Shown: positions 37,171 through 48,570 of the stretch, one piece after another | How positions within the stretch are numbered: position 1 is the first letter of the stretch | How the letters are laid out: each line of letters opens with the position of its first letter | Origin: Castor canadensis | Taxonomy: Eukaryota; Chordata; Mammalia; Rodentia; Castoridae | Direction of reading: 5' to 3' | DNA: 64,000 nt | NCBI RefSeq assembly: GCF_047511655.1 | Contig: NC_133395.1 | Span: 69,535,910-69,599,909, forward strand | Position numbers and translations under genes: made by a program | Notes under the pieces: model-generated | The model's input: only the letters and a program-made list of their open reading frames with translations | The model's database searches: none | What the model was told of the DNA's origin: nothing

Positions 37171-38707
37171 ACGCATTATTTTTTACAACAATCTGGTGAG
37201 AACTACAGTTAAGTATTAGCAGCTGGTCTGTAATCAATTATTCCTATCCTGGAATGCCTAGGTGGAAATGCCCAAGTCAAATTTCCTTGTAAATATGGTA
37301 ATTGAACCAAGGTACATACTGGTGGAAAGATAACTAAAGAGTTCTTATCTGTGAAATGCTTTTAGCAGGGCACACCTGGACTGTCCAGATGGCTTCAGGT
37401 AAATAAACCTGGGATTTATGGATGCACATAGAATGGCCCTCTGGAAAACATCAATATCAGCCATCTATTTATGTAAGTATAAGAGAGAGAGAATTCAAGG
37501 CTGAAATAGCTCTGCTTGTGTAAGTGGCTGCTGGCATTCCTTAGAGACCTCATGTACTAGGCTATGGGTCAGAGTGTGTTCTAAGGAAGTAGATGGATTG
37601 GCAGTTTCAGATAACTCCAATATTGCCTTTTGACCTGGTGAAAGTACAAACCTGGGTCTTCAGTATAATACACTAAATATTAAAGATGGCCCTTCACATA
37701 TTTTCTAATACAAGTGATTATGTTCCGATAATCTCAAATGTCATTTCAGCCTAAACAAATACAAGTTGTGTGGTGCTTGCTACTTTTACAGTTTGGGTGA
37801 CCTTCTGTAAGAAAAGAATACAAAATTATGAACAAAAGTGAATCACAAAATTATAAATTTTTGTAAAGTGGACAAATATGACAAAAAAGTTTTAAAAATC
37901 CAGAAATATTACATAATTTTTTTACATTATTTAGGTAATTGACTCTTTCATAATACTATTTATTCCTTATTTGTCTCTTTTCTGTTAAACAAACTTTGAT
38001 GGCAGCCAAGGATTCTGGATTGAGTTGCTGCACTGGGTCCAGTGGTCCAAACCAACATAGTTTAATCACAGTAACTGAGCTTTAATTGGTTGCAGAAGGT
38101 CTTGTAGCCCAATGAACTGCTTAAGCTATATACTTGAGCCACAGCTAGTTGGCTAGTTGACTAAGCTGTGGGTAAGTAAGTTGCTCTAGGCCTCGCTTCT
38201 ATTTTTTTGTAAATGCCATCAGATCATACTGTTGGTTGGAATTCTCAGAAATTTACAGTTCTTGGAGCAGCCTGATTCATGGATCTGTTTTGTTCAAATA
38301 AACTCTATAAAATTTAATTGGCCTAAGGAATTTTCCTTTTAGCTATACTCATTGCTTCTGCATAGGAAAATGATTTTGCAAAGATTCCACAGAGAGAATA
38401 GAGATAAAATTCATCTTTTCTTCTAGCATGGTTTATCAAGATCAGTTTTTAAATATAAGTTAGGGAAGTTTATTTCAGTTTCATAAGTTTTATAATGATA
38501 ATGTTTTAAGTATTTAAAATTGTTCAAAAATTGAAAGGACCACTAATATATGCTTTGGCCAAACATTGGTGAGCAAACTCAATCCTTTGCATATATTTTT
38601 CCAAATTTGATGACTGGAATAATTTTCTACAGATTGACTTCTGGCCCAATACAACTCAAACCTTGTTCCTTCTCCACCTGCACATACTTCTAGTGCTGCG
38701 TACTTCA
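37171..38707. other. Unassigned sequence
   Basis: No gene or repeat family recognised. Confidence 0.4.
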
Positions 38708-39032
38708 CAGGTTCAACATCCTTAATCTGAAAATGTGAAATATTCCCAAATTGAAAGCTTTTTAGTGCATGACACCATAAGTGTAAAATTCCTTACCTGA
38801 CTTGATGTGATAGTCAAAATGCAGACTCACCAAAAATGCATCAAATTACCTTCAGACTATATGAACTTATACACAAATGAAATATAAATGAATTTGTTTA
38901 AATCTGAGTCCTAACTGTAAAAATATCTCATTAAGTAAATGGAAATATTCCAAAATCAGAAAATACATTAAATCTGAAACATTTCTGTTTCAGATTTTCC
39001 TTGTCTGTTTCAGACAAGGGAAACTCAACCTG
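38708..39032. mobile_element. Tigger-type TIR element with tandem hairpins
   Basis: Ends are CAGGTTCAACATCCTTAATC at the left and GGGAAACTCAACCTG at the right, matching inverted repeats of the family that also supplies 12611-12893. Near its right end are two perfect hairpins. The first has an 11-bp stem (38970-38980 with 38987-38997) and the second a 9-bp stem with a 3-nt loop (38999-39007 with 39011-39019). Confidence 0.8.
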
Positions 39033-39770
39033 CGTGATGCAATCAAAAAGCAAGACCAGTGTCTTTATGTTATGGTCAGGTAAACACCCAGTTGGTAGTA
39101 GGACTATTCCTGAAGGTCAGTGCTATGCTATTATAGCTGGCATAATAATAATAATTTAACCATACATGGAAGTCTCTGTACACATAAATATATCTCACAA
39201 AACAAAACCTAAATGTACATCCAACTCAACTTCTTTTTACCCAGATACCAAAATGTCCACAGCAATTTTGACACCAAAGACAAGAAGGGAACTCAAATGG
39301 AAAGAGTCAGTGGTCTTAACTGATGTGACTAAGATCTTCTTTTTGTGAATTTTACTAAGATACACATGAGCATGTAAATGTATTTCAAAAGCTGGATTGA
39401 AAGGAGTCTGTGCAATAAGGAACCCTATGCCTAAACAGGCAATTCATATTATGCTGATCATTTAAAATATAATGGTAATGTTTTTCAGAGCTACCAAGTT
39501 AGTCAAACTATAGGAATAACTATAAAATTATAAAATCAATAAGTGAAACTTTTACCATGATTTTAAGTTTTTGTGCATTATTTTTTATAAAAGGTATTAA
39601 AAATCTAGTTTCCTGAGATTTTCTCTTGTAGTTTAAAGTTAGGGGTTCTGTAGACCATACCATATCCCAGATAAATTGGTATTATTTAAAATTAAAACAT
39701 TTAAAGTCTCTGGAAATGGTCCTAAGAGCACACAGCAAATGAAGAAACATTTATTCAAAAAAAAAAAAAT
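39033..39770. other. No recognised feature
   Basis: AT-rich. A 60-codon frame at 39166-39348 has no domain. Confidence 0.4.
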
Positions 39771-39772
39771 CC

Positions 39773-39860
39773 AGGGCTGGGATGTAGCTCGATGATATAG
39801 CACTTGCCTAGCATGCGCCAGGCTCTTGGTTCGATCTCAGCACCAAAAAAGAAAAGACAA
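39773..39860 (+). mobile_element. Simple ID element (tRNA-Ala/BC1-type SINE)
   Basis: GGGCTGGGATGTAGCTCGAT, CACTTGCCTAGCATGCGCCA, then GGTTCGATCTCAGCACC and an A-rich tail. The pol III A-box (about 39781-39791) and B-box (about 39829-39839) positions are recognisable. This is the classic rodent ID form rather than the composite SINE type. Confidence 0.88.
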
Positions 39861-40655
39861 AAAAAAAAATCTAAAACTCAGTAAAAACAGTGAAAGTCTG
39901 TTTTTCTACAGCCAGCAGTTGGAGAATTATCTTTCCAAGAGAGGAAGAGTGTCAGCAGATCTCCTCCTACCTTGGCTACCTGTTGCTGAAGCTAAGTTCC
40001 AAATGAGTGTGACTGAGAGCTGGGGGCTCCCTCTTCTGCCCAGGGACCATTAGTGGATGGAGACACTACTTTTGGCCTGGCAATGCTTAGACTATTGCAG
40101 CCTAAACCACCACAAATTGTCAGTGTTTGTAAAGTCTTTTTGGTGTACTTTGCAGAACTTAATAATGGGAGTGAATAACTATTATCAGTTGGCATAAAGT
40201 ATTTTTGCAATCAGGTGATTTCTGATTTTTATGACTTAAAAAATACAAGAAACATTTAGTGCATAAAAAACTAATTTGGATGATATATCATGAAGTGATT
40301 TGGGGCATGTAATTTGGAAATAGATCAAAGAATTGAGTTACAATGATACTATAAATCCTACCCACTCCATTTTATTTTGTTTATATAAACTTTCTCAGAC
40401 TTTATATTTACTAATGTTAAAATAAAAATAGAATTGATGCTCATTCACAAACACTAAAATCAAAATAGAATTGATATTGATTCTTATACCATTCTAGAAA
40501 TAGTGCTACTCATCCATAAATACATGAAGAAATAATTGAATGAAAAGTCCCTGTTGCCTCATCAAGGTGTACGTCCAATAAATATGTACTAGTTCAAAAA
40601 TATTTATCCAAACTTACAATGCACATAAGACAAATAATTATTGTAGTTACTCAAT
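39861..40655. other. No recognised feature
   Basis: AT-rich. Confidence 0.4.
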
Positions 40656-40659
40656 CCAG

Positions 40660-41110
40660 GATACATCTTTTAAACTGCTTTTGATATAATTTACATACAA
40701 AATTTATTCATTTTAAATGTTACACTCAATGAATTTTAATGGCCATCCATCACCATAATCTAATTTCACAACAGTTCCATCCTATAAAACTTCTTGCCAA
40801 TTTACACTTATAATTAGGGACCCCAGCCCTAAGCAACCACTCAATCCAGAATACATCTGTCTATATAAATTTGCCTCATTAAAATTTACTAAAAGGGATC
40901 ATACAACATATACTTCTGTTTCTGGCTTCTTTCCCTGAGCATAATGGTTTTAAGTTGCATCTATGCTGTAGCAAATGCTAGTACTTTTCCATCTTTGTGA
41001 TCTATATCCCATTGACTGGATACAATGCATCTAAAAAACCCATTCATCTTTCACTTTGGGTTGTTTTCACTTTTCAACTATCTAAACAATGTTACCATAA
41101 ACTTTTGTGT
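40660..41110 (-). mobile_element. Ancient L1 (L1M-type) tail, left part
   Basis: TGATATAATTTACATACAAA, CATCCATCACCATAATCTAA and the final CCATTCATCTTTCACTTTGG order match an old antisense L1 tail. The next part of that order appears at about 46640-47160, beyond a younger L1 block. Confidence 0.75.
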
Positions 41111-41444
41111 ACATGTATATTTTTATACTTTATAATTAGGTACATGTATTTGTATTATTGTTTGTATCATATATGTATTTTTCCAGATTGAGGTCAGAGC
41201 TGGCATCAATTCAAATCAAATTTTAATTTTTAAGTATGCAAAAATTGAAAAATTCTGTCCATCTAAATAAAATAAATAGTAGTGGAAGTAGGTTTTTTTC
41301 CAGATGTATATTGGTATCTGTTTATTGAGTACACTAGGCTAAAATGTCTTTGTGAGTATATCTTACACACACCAGGTACAAAACAAGTATTAAAAGATCT
41401 CTTTGAATATTCCCTGAATATACCTTGAGAATTTAACGTGCTAC
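41111..41444. other. No recognised feature between two L1 blocks
   Basis: AT-rich sequence of about 330 bp. It may be a decayed part of either flanking L1. Confidence 0.35.
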
Positions 41445-41567
41445 ATTTTATTTTTATTAGCATATATTAATTGTACAGGGGTTTCATTGTGATATTTCCA
41501 TACATGTATATAAAGTACTTTGATCAGATTTACCCCATTACTCATAACCCTTTGCCCCCTTTTAGAA

Positions 41568-41745
41568 ACTTTTTTTTTAGACAAGGGACTATACTTTGAG
41601 CCACTCCACTGGTGGAGTGAAGGATTTTGTGGGTGTTTTTTGAGATAGGGTCTAGCGAACTATTTGCCTGGGCTGGCTTGGAATGGTGATTCTCCTGAAC
41701 TCTGCTTTCTGAGTAGGTAGGATGTGACTCGCCCGCCCCTGGCAT
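41568..41745 (-). mobile_element. Composite SINE inside the L1
   Basis: A T-rich start, a remnant tRNA-like unit with CTTTGAGCCACTCCACTGGT, then a B1-like arm GAGATAGGGTCTAGCGAACT and GCCTGGGCTGGCTTGGAATG. The L1 3'UTR continues on both sides. Confidence 0.8.
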
Positions 41746-44589
41746 TTTTAAAAGGTTTCACCATTCTATTTTCATACATACGTATTAAGTACTTCGATTT
41801 TATTCACCCTCCCATTCACGCTGTACTTCTGCTCTCCCCTCTCCCACTGGTACCTACCCCCAAACAGTTACCATTTTACACTTCTGACATTCAATTTTTT
41901 AGGTCTAGGTTCCACATATGAGAAAACTATGTAATATTTGTCTTTCTCAGTCTGGCTTATTTTGCCTAACATGATGATCTTTGGATCCTCATTTTCCTGC
42001 AGATAACACAATTTCATTCTTCTTTGTGGTGGAATAATACTCCATTGTGTATATATACTACATTTTCCTTATCCATATCAGTTATTGGGCACCTGGGCTG
42101 ACTCATAGTTTTGATACTGTGAAGAGTGCTCCTGATAGACATGAGTGTGAAGGTATCTCTACTGTATGCTGCCTTTCATTCCTGTGGATATATGTCCATC
42201 ATATGGTATTTCTGTTTTTAGTTTCTTGAGGATCCTCCCTAATGAGTTCCATAGTGACTGCACTAATTTATGTTCTCATCAGCAGTATATAAAGGTGCAT
42301 TTATCATCACCAGCATTTGTAATTATTTGTTTTCTTGATAATAACCATTCTAATTGGAGTGAGATGGAATCACAATGCCATTTTGATTTGCATTTCCCTT
42401 ATAGCTAAGGATGTCGAACATTTCTTCATGTATTTATTGGCCATTTGTACTTCCTTTTTGAGAACTGTCTATTCAATTCATTTGCCCATTTATTAATTAG
42501 ATCGCTTATTCTTTTAGTATTTAATTTGGAGGCATCTTTGTATATTCTGTATATTAATCCTTTATTTGATAAATAGCTGGCAAAGATTCTCCCATTCTGT
42601 GGGTTGTCTCGTTTCCTTGCTGTGCGGAAACTTTTTAATGTGATGCAATGAATTTGTAAATTCTTGCTCTTATTTCCTGAGCAATTGGAGTCCTATTCAG
42701 AAAGGTAGTACCTATATCTGTATCTTTAAGTACTCTCTAACTTTTCCTCTAATGGTTTTAAATTTCAGGACTTACACTTAGAACTTTCATTCATTCTGAA
42801 TTAATTTTTGTATGGGTTGAGAGATGAGGAGCTAGTCTTCTACATGTGGATATCCAGTTTTCCCAATATCATTTGGTGAAGAGGCTCTTTTTTCCTCACA
42901 TATGTTTTAGGCTCCTTTGAAAAAAATTAGATGGCTACAGCTATGTGAGCTTATTTCTGGGTCCTCTGTTCTATGCAGATGTCTAACAGATGTCTACATG
43001 TTGGGTTTTGTGCCAGCACCACATTGTTTTTGTTACTGTGAAACTATACAGCAGAATAATTTAAGGTCAGGTATTGTGAGATCTCCAGCATTACTCTCCA
43101 GCATTACTCCAGCATTTTGCTCAGGATTGCTTTGGCTATTTGAGGTCTTTTTGCTTCCATAGGAACTTAACGATTGAATTTCCTATTTTATGAAAAATGG
43201 CCTTAGAATATTATGGGGTTTGCAGTGAATCTGTAGATTGCTTTCAATAGCTATTTTCACTATACTAATTCTGCCAATCCACAAACGTGGGAGGTCTTTC
43301 CATTTTTCTACTGTCACCTTCAATTTCTTTTTAAAAGGTCCCATAGTTTTCATTATAAAGATTTCCCACTTCCTTAATTAGGTTTGTACTTAGGTATTTA
43401 ATTTTTTGAAGCTATTATGAATTGGATTGTTTTCTGATTTCTTTCTCAACCTGTTCATTATTGATATACAGAAAAGCTATTTATTTTTATATTGATTTTT
43501 TGTATCCTGCTACTTTGCCAACAGTGTTAATCAGATTTAAAAACTCCATTTTAAGATCTTTTAAGTACAGAATGGTATCATCTGCAAATAGGGATAATTA
43601 GATTTCTTCCTTTCTTATTTGTATCCCTTTTATTTCCTTCTCTTGCTTTATTGCTCTGGCTAAAAATTAAGACTATATCAAATAAGAGTGGACAGAGTGG
43701 GCATCCTTGTCTTTCCTGACTGTAAAGGAATGGTTCCCGTTTTTCCACATTCATGAGGATGTTAACTACGGGTTTATTGTCTATAGCCTTTATTATGTTG
43801 AGGTAGTGTTCTACTCCTAGTTTTTTCAGAGTTTTATCTTGAAGGGATGTTGAATTTTGTCAAAGGCTTTTTCTGCATCTATTAAAATGATTGTGTAATT
43901 TCTGTCCCTTATTCTGTTTATGTACTACATTGTGTTTATTAATTTGCATATGTGGAACCATCCTTATATTCCTGGGATGAAACCAACTCGATCATGTGCA
44001 TGACCTCTTAAATGTGCTGTTAATTTCAGTTTGCAAGTATTTTGTGTTTATATTTATCAAGGAAATTGGTATATAATACTTTTTTTTAATTGTGTCCTTA
44101 TTAGGTTTGGATATTAGGGTATTATTGGCTCACAGAATGAGTTTGGTAGCTTTCTTTCCCTATTTCAGGGGTTAGTTCGAGAGGCATTGATGTTCTTTAA
44201 AGGTAGAATTCGATAGTGAATCTTTTCTTTGTTGGGAGACTCTTCATTATCACTTCAATTTCATTTCTGTTATAGATCTGTTTAGGATGTTTATACCCTC
44301 TTGGCTCAGTTTTGTATCTAGAAATTTATCCATTTCTTCTACATTTTCTAGTCTATTAGAATATAGGTTTTTTAAAATATTCACTGATGATCTATATTTC
44401 ATTGGTATTTATTGTTATGTCCCTTTTCTCATCTCTAATTTTATTAATTTAGGTCTTATCCTTTCTTTTTGTTAGTTTGTCTAAGGATTTGTCTATCTTA
44501 TTTATCTTTTCAAAGAGCCAACTTTTGTTTCATTGATTCTTTGTAGTGTTCTTTTAGTTTTCATTTCATTAATTTATGCCCTGATGTTT

Positions 44590-44668
44590 TTGGTTTTTTT
44601 GGTTTATTTATTCATTTGTTCACATTGTTTGAGCCATCTCTCCCTGCTGGCCCCCGCCCCCTCCCTTT
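44590..44668 (-). mobile_element. Tiny 5'-truncated L1 tail nested in the older L1
   Basis: A C-rich segment of about 80 bp resembles the reverse complement of the young L1 3' end (compare 58240-58310). CCCTGAT at 44579-44585 and 44669-44675 is its probable target duplication, and the host L1 order resumes directly after it. Confidence 0.6.
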
Positions 44669-45014
44669 CCCTGATCTTTATTTTTTTTTTTTTTGTTTGC
44701 TGCTTTTGGGTTTGGCTCATTCTTATTTTTCTAAGAGCTTGAGGTACATTTGGTAGGTTATTTATTTGAGATTGCTCTGATTTTTAACGTAGGTACCCAT
44801 AGCTATAAAGTTTCCTCTTAGCATTGCCTTTGCTTTGTTCCAAAGATTCTAGTAAGTTATACTTTCATTTTCATTTGATTCTAGGAATTTTATTTCCTCA
44901 TCCCCTTATTTTTTCAATGACCACTGATCATTCAGAAGTGAACTATTCAGTTTCCATGTGTTCAAATATTTTCTCATTATCGATTTTTAGTTTTATTGTG
45001 TTCTGATAAAATAC

Positions 45015-45380
45015 ACGAAATTAGCAACAGTGGTTCATTCATCCTGTATAATATCAGCTACTCAGGGAGTACAGATTGGAGGACTGAAGTCCAATGGCAG
45101 CTCAGGAAAAAAAAAAAGTAAGTTAGTGTGACCTCATCTCAACAAAAAGCTGAGCAGTGATAGTGTGCATCTGTAATCTGAGCTACACAGAAGACTTAGA
45201 TAGAAGGATCACAGTCCAAGGCTAGTCCCAGGCAAAAACATGAGACCCTACTGGAAAATAGAGCAAAACAAATTAACAAACAAAATAATGGGGGAGGAGG
45301 CAGTTTGCTGGGAGCTTGGCTCAACTGGTAGAGCTCCTGCCTAGCAAGTGCAGGGCCCTGAGTCAATTACAAAAAAAGAG
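45015..45380 (+). mobile_element. Two-arm composite SINE
   Basis: Two degenerate B1-like arms (about 45030-45150 and 45151-45265) are followed by an ID-like unit with GGCTCAACTGGTAGAGCTCC and GCCTAGCAAGTGCAGGGCCC. It sits between the L1 ORF2 part and the probable L1 5'UTR. Confidence 0.75.
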
Positions 45381-45439
45381 GCAGTATAAACTACAAATAG
45401 AAAAAATTATAAAAAAAAAGAAAAAAATGAAAGTATTTT

Positions 45440-46625
45440 CTGAGGACAGTATATGCCAGCTGGGCTCTGTCAGTACAATAGGTGTTCTCTAATCTCTAGC
45501 TCTCAGTTCTGTCTGTGATTTTCCTGTTTATTCATGTATTCCTCTGGGCCCAGGAATGCCCAGGTTTCAGCCTGGTGTGGTGTTCCATGATTGGGTAAGG
45601 TACAAGTCCAGGTGCCATGGCTGGAATGAGGTGGGGCAGATCAGATCCTGTGGAACAGCAGCAATTCCCAGGGTCTGGTTCCTCTGGGAGTGGAACAGCT
45701 ATGTCCCACTGCAGGGGTTCTGTTTTTTGGGGGGGAAGAAGTTCCAGGTACCTGAGGGAGCAGCTGGAGGCAGGGGGAGTGAAGGGACCTCTGAGAATAG
45801 CTCATGGGGCAGGGAGCACTTTGCCAAGTGTGCCCACTCTCATGGCCTGCACAGGGAATCAAATGGCAGCTCCACTTTGTCCACAGAGAGCGTTTCCCTT
45901 TTCTACTTAGGTCTTTGGCTTGATGTTTCATTTGCAGAGTGGCAGGTGGATAGTTCTTGTCACATATATACACTGGGCCTTGGCAGTGGGCTTGGGGATG
46001 TAGCCGGTTAGCTTGCGCTCATGCCCCCCTCCAGGGATGAGGAACCCAGGAGTCAGCTGGCTTCTGCCTGACCAGAGCAAGGTTTGGCAGCCTCTCCTCA
46101 GCCTGCCTTCCAGAGAGACTTGTGGGTGGCTCTTGTCACAGAAGTGATTGGACTGGAGGAGTAGGTTTAGGGATGAAGTCAGTGAGTGAAGACTGTCAAG
46201 GCTGCTTGTTTCTGAGCCTGTCTGTTATTCTGGGCAGGGGGCATGGGCACCAGTTGGCTTCTGTCTGGCTGTTGTAAGGCTCACTTAGCCCTACGGCTGT
46301 TGTTTTGTGTTTGCAGTGCATGCAGGTGACTGTTGCCACAAATACACTGGGCCTGAATAGTCTAGGGGTGGAGAAGGTCTGGTTCTGCTTCCACAGGGCT
46401 GCTCTGGGCTCTCCCCAGGCAAAGTTTTCTTGTTCTTTTTAAAATATAAAGTTCTTATTTTTTTATTTTCTCCAGCCACTAGCTGGCACTTCCTTTACTG
46501 GTGCCTTCTTCTGGCTTACTAACTTGTCTGTCTTTCCTTATAGTCACATACCTCAGGTTTTATTTCTGGTTCATGGAGACACAAGAATGTGGTGGGTTTC
46601 TGCAATATGCCATCTTGGAATCCTA
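45440..46625 (-). mobile_element. Probable L1 5'UTR
   Basis: About 1.2 kb of GC-richer sequence ends on the right with GCCATCTTGG (46610-46619). Read on the minus strand, this is CCAAGATGGC, the YY1-type start characteristic of mammalian L1 5'UTRs. The 151-codon plus-strand frame at 45556-46011 lies in this segment and has no protein resemblance I know. Orientation agrees with the L1 to the left, but ORF1 and the start of ORF2 are absent. Confidence 0.6.
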
Positions 46626-46629
46626 TGGA

Positions 46630-47162
46630 AGGACTTTTTTGTAATGGCAGTATCACTTAATTCTTTGAATCGAGAGACATGAAGACCTATTTGCACAATT
46701 CTACCTAAGAGTGGAATTACTAGGTCATGTGGTACTTCTATACACAACTTAAAAAAAAAAAGGCACTGATTTCCAAAAAGTGGCTATGTCACTTTCATTC
46801 CTGCTGGTAATGCCTGAGGATTCCAGTTTCCACACATCCTTGCCAAACCTGTTACTATTTTTTGATTAGGCATCCTAATGAGTGAGAAGTCACATCCCAG
46901 AGTGGTTTTGATTTGTGTTTCCCTAAAAACTAATGGCATTGACCATCTTTTCATGTGCTTTCTGGTAATTTGTATATTTTGTTTGGAGAAATATCTACTA
47001 ATCATTTGCTCATTATTGTGTTATTTTTAAAAATTGAGTTGTAAGTGTTCTTTTTATATTCTTCATAAAAATCAAAATAGTGATTTGCAAGGGCTTTTTC
47101 ATAATCTGTGTATTTTCAGTTTCCTTATAGTATTTTTTGAAGAGCAGATGACTTCCAGTTTA
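46630..47162 (-). mobile_element. Ancient L1 tail, right part
   Basis: AGAGTGGAATTACTAGGTCA, CTTTCATTCCTGCTGGTAAT, TTTTGATTTGTGTTTCCCTA and TTTTCATGTGCTTTCTGG follow the old L1 order. It continues from where the copy at 40660-41110 stops. Confidence 0.8.
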
Positions 47163-47589
47163 ACTCCCTCTCCCTCTGTATAATCATTCAATAGTCCCAT
47201 CATTAATTTTGATGGAGGGGAGGAATAATTCATTTACAAATCACTGTCATTCTTAGACAAGTAATTTAACTAGACTTAAATTTACAGGGCACTACATATA
47301 GATTTCTTTTTAAATGCAGACCCATTCCACAGTATGTTAGCACAGCATTTTGACTAATTTTGAAGTTTAAAAAGCACGTTCACTTTAATTTTTCCCTTTT
47401 AACATTCCATATTTCTAAGTGATTTAGGCATTATTTATCCTGATGAGTGAGAAATTTAGCATTCTGTACGATACTGGTGGACATACACACCCGCTCTGAG
47501 ACTTACAGGAGGCTCACTGTCCTCTTAATAAGATAGTCACAGTGGTGGATTGCAGAGTTGCTGGTTGGCTTGTTTTTCTAGACGCACAG
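47163..47589. other. No recognised feature upstream of the CpG island
   Basis: AT-rich flank of the island. It could hold upstream regulatory sites, but none is identified. Confidence 0.4.
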
Positions 47590-48570
47590 AGCCCAGCGCT
47601 CCCTCTAGCGGCCACAGGCTCTCACTGCCCACGAGGCTTGCACAGGCCAGACTCGCGGGGGAGAGAGATTGCGCAGGCGCGGGTGCAGCCGACGTGGCCG
47701 CGGGAGTCCCTGGTCGGGGGTCCGAGCAGAGCCGCTGCACCGCGAGCTTCTCCGGGGCCTCTCGCCGTCGCTCTTTTTCACTCCCGAAAGTTTTTACGGT
47801 GTCTCGGGGTTGCAAGCGGACTGACGTCCTCCGGTACACCTTTTAGCAGGTCTCAGTGGGCAGAACTTAGTGTGGACCGGCTGGTGACGCGCTGGTGGGC
47901 AAGCCGCTCCAGTGGGCGTCCCTTGGGAGCGAGCCTGCGCCGGCGGCGCGCGCGCGTGACGTGGCACGCGTCCCGGGGCGCTTTGAGAGGGGGGCGGGGC
48001 GTTGCGAACGAACCCCGGACCCGCGCCGGAGGGTGGCGGCGCCTGGTCACCGGGAGCGGCCGGGGCTTTCGCGGTCGGGAGGGGAGCTGTTGGGCAGGCG
48101 CCCGGGTACCCGACATCTGGAAGACACAGGTGGGCCGGGGGAGATGTGGTGGGGAGCAGGCCCGCGATGAACTTTCAGTGAAGGGAGAGAATAGTTTTGA
48201 GAAGCGTCTATAATCCCATGCCGCCTTTAAGGAACCTCCGCACTCCTTGCCCGCCCCCAGGGACTGTCTGCATACAGGGCCGCCCCTCCTGCCCCCCAAC
48301 TCGCGGTCTCCTCAGCATCTCCACGCGCGGCTCTCGCGGCCCCTTCCCACCCGCTAGAGCATCTCCACGCTCGGCTCCAGCCGCCCCACCTCCGCCTGAG
48401 TTTGGCTCGCAAAATCGCACTGCTTGTTCTCTCGGCCCCAGCGTCCAAAACCCACAGCATCTGGGGGTGGGCGACATGGATTCCACTCTGAATGTTTGCA
48501 AACGCTCCCAGGGATTGAGCAGAGGTCCCGTGACCGCAGTTTCCCTTGGAACGCGCGCCGTTTCGTGACA
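47590..48570. promoter_or_regulatory. SPART: CpG-island promoter of SPART
   Basis: This is the only GC- and CpG-rich stretch in the window, about 1 kb long, with abrupt AT-rich flanks. It lies at the 5' side of SPART, as expected of a housekeeping-type promoter. Visible motifs are an NRF1-like palindrome TGCGCAGGCGCG (47670-47681), a CRE-like TGACGTCC (47822-47829), TGACGTGG (47957-47964), and a GC box GGGGGCGGGGC (47990-48000). No convincing TATA box is seen, so several start sites are likely. Long open frames on both strands here follow from few AT-rich stop codons and are not called as genes. Confidence 0.85.
47985..48129 (+). other. SPART: Probable noncoding first exon of SPART (5' boundary uncertain)
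   Basis: The CpG island contains a good donor, CACAG|GTGGGC, at 48129/48130. It is the best candidate for the end of the 5'UTR exon that splices to 54769. Spliced this way, the start codon context becomes G at -3 and G at +4, a strong Kozak context. The transcription start cannot be read from sequence. I placed the left boundary just upstream of the GC box only as a guide, and the true exon may start anywhere in about 47.7-48.1 kb. Other donors in the island could give alternative first exons. Confidence 0.5.

Larger units (their letters stand above)
41445..45012 (-). mobile_element. Old-to-middle-aged L1, 3'UTR and ORF2 part
   Basis: About 3.5 kb of antisense L1: 3'UTR from 41445, then the ORF2 C-terminal region (GGAATAATACTCCATTGTGT at about 42031) through the reverse-transcriptase region (ATGGTATCATCTGCAAATAG at about 43573) to about 45012. 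All frames are heavily interrupted. It is broken by a SINE (41568-41745) and by a tiny L1 tail (about 44590-44668). Confidence 0.9.

Noticed and set aside
39773..39860. Possible tRNA gene
   Set aside because: The A- and B-box-like motifs belong to an ID SINE with an A-rich tail. The cloverleaf is not complete.
45556..46011. Open frame of 151 codons on the plus strand
   Set aside because: It lies antisense within the probable L1 5'UTR, another frame over the same bases is also open, and no known protein is recognised.
1..47500. Search for CCNA1, the expected neighbour upstream of SPART
   Set aside because: No cyclin-like exon was seen. In humans the two genes are roughly 60 kb apart, so the neighbour may simply lie left of this window.
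47542..48213. Open frame of 223 codons on the plus strand in the CpG island
   Set aside because: High GC content removes stop codons, and overlapping frames are also open on both strands (47853-48299 and 48208-48681 minus). It crosses the likely first-exon donor and has no recognisable domain.
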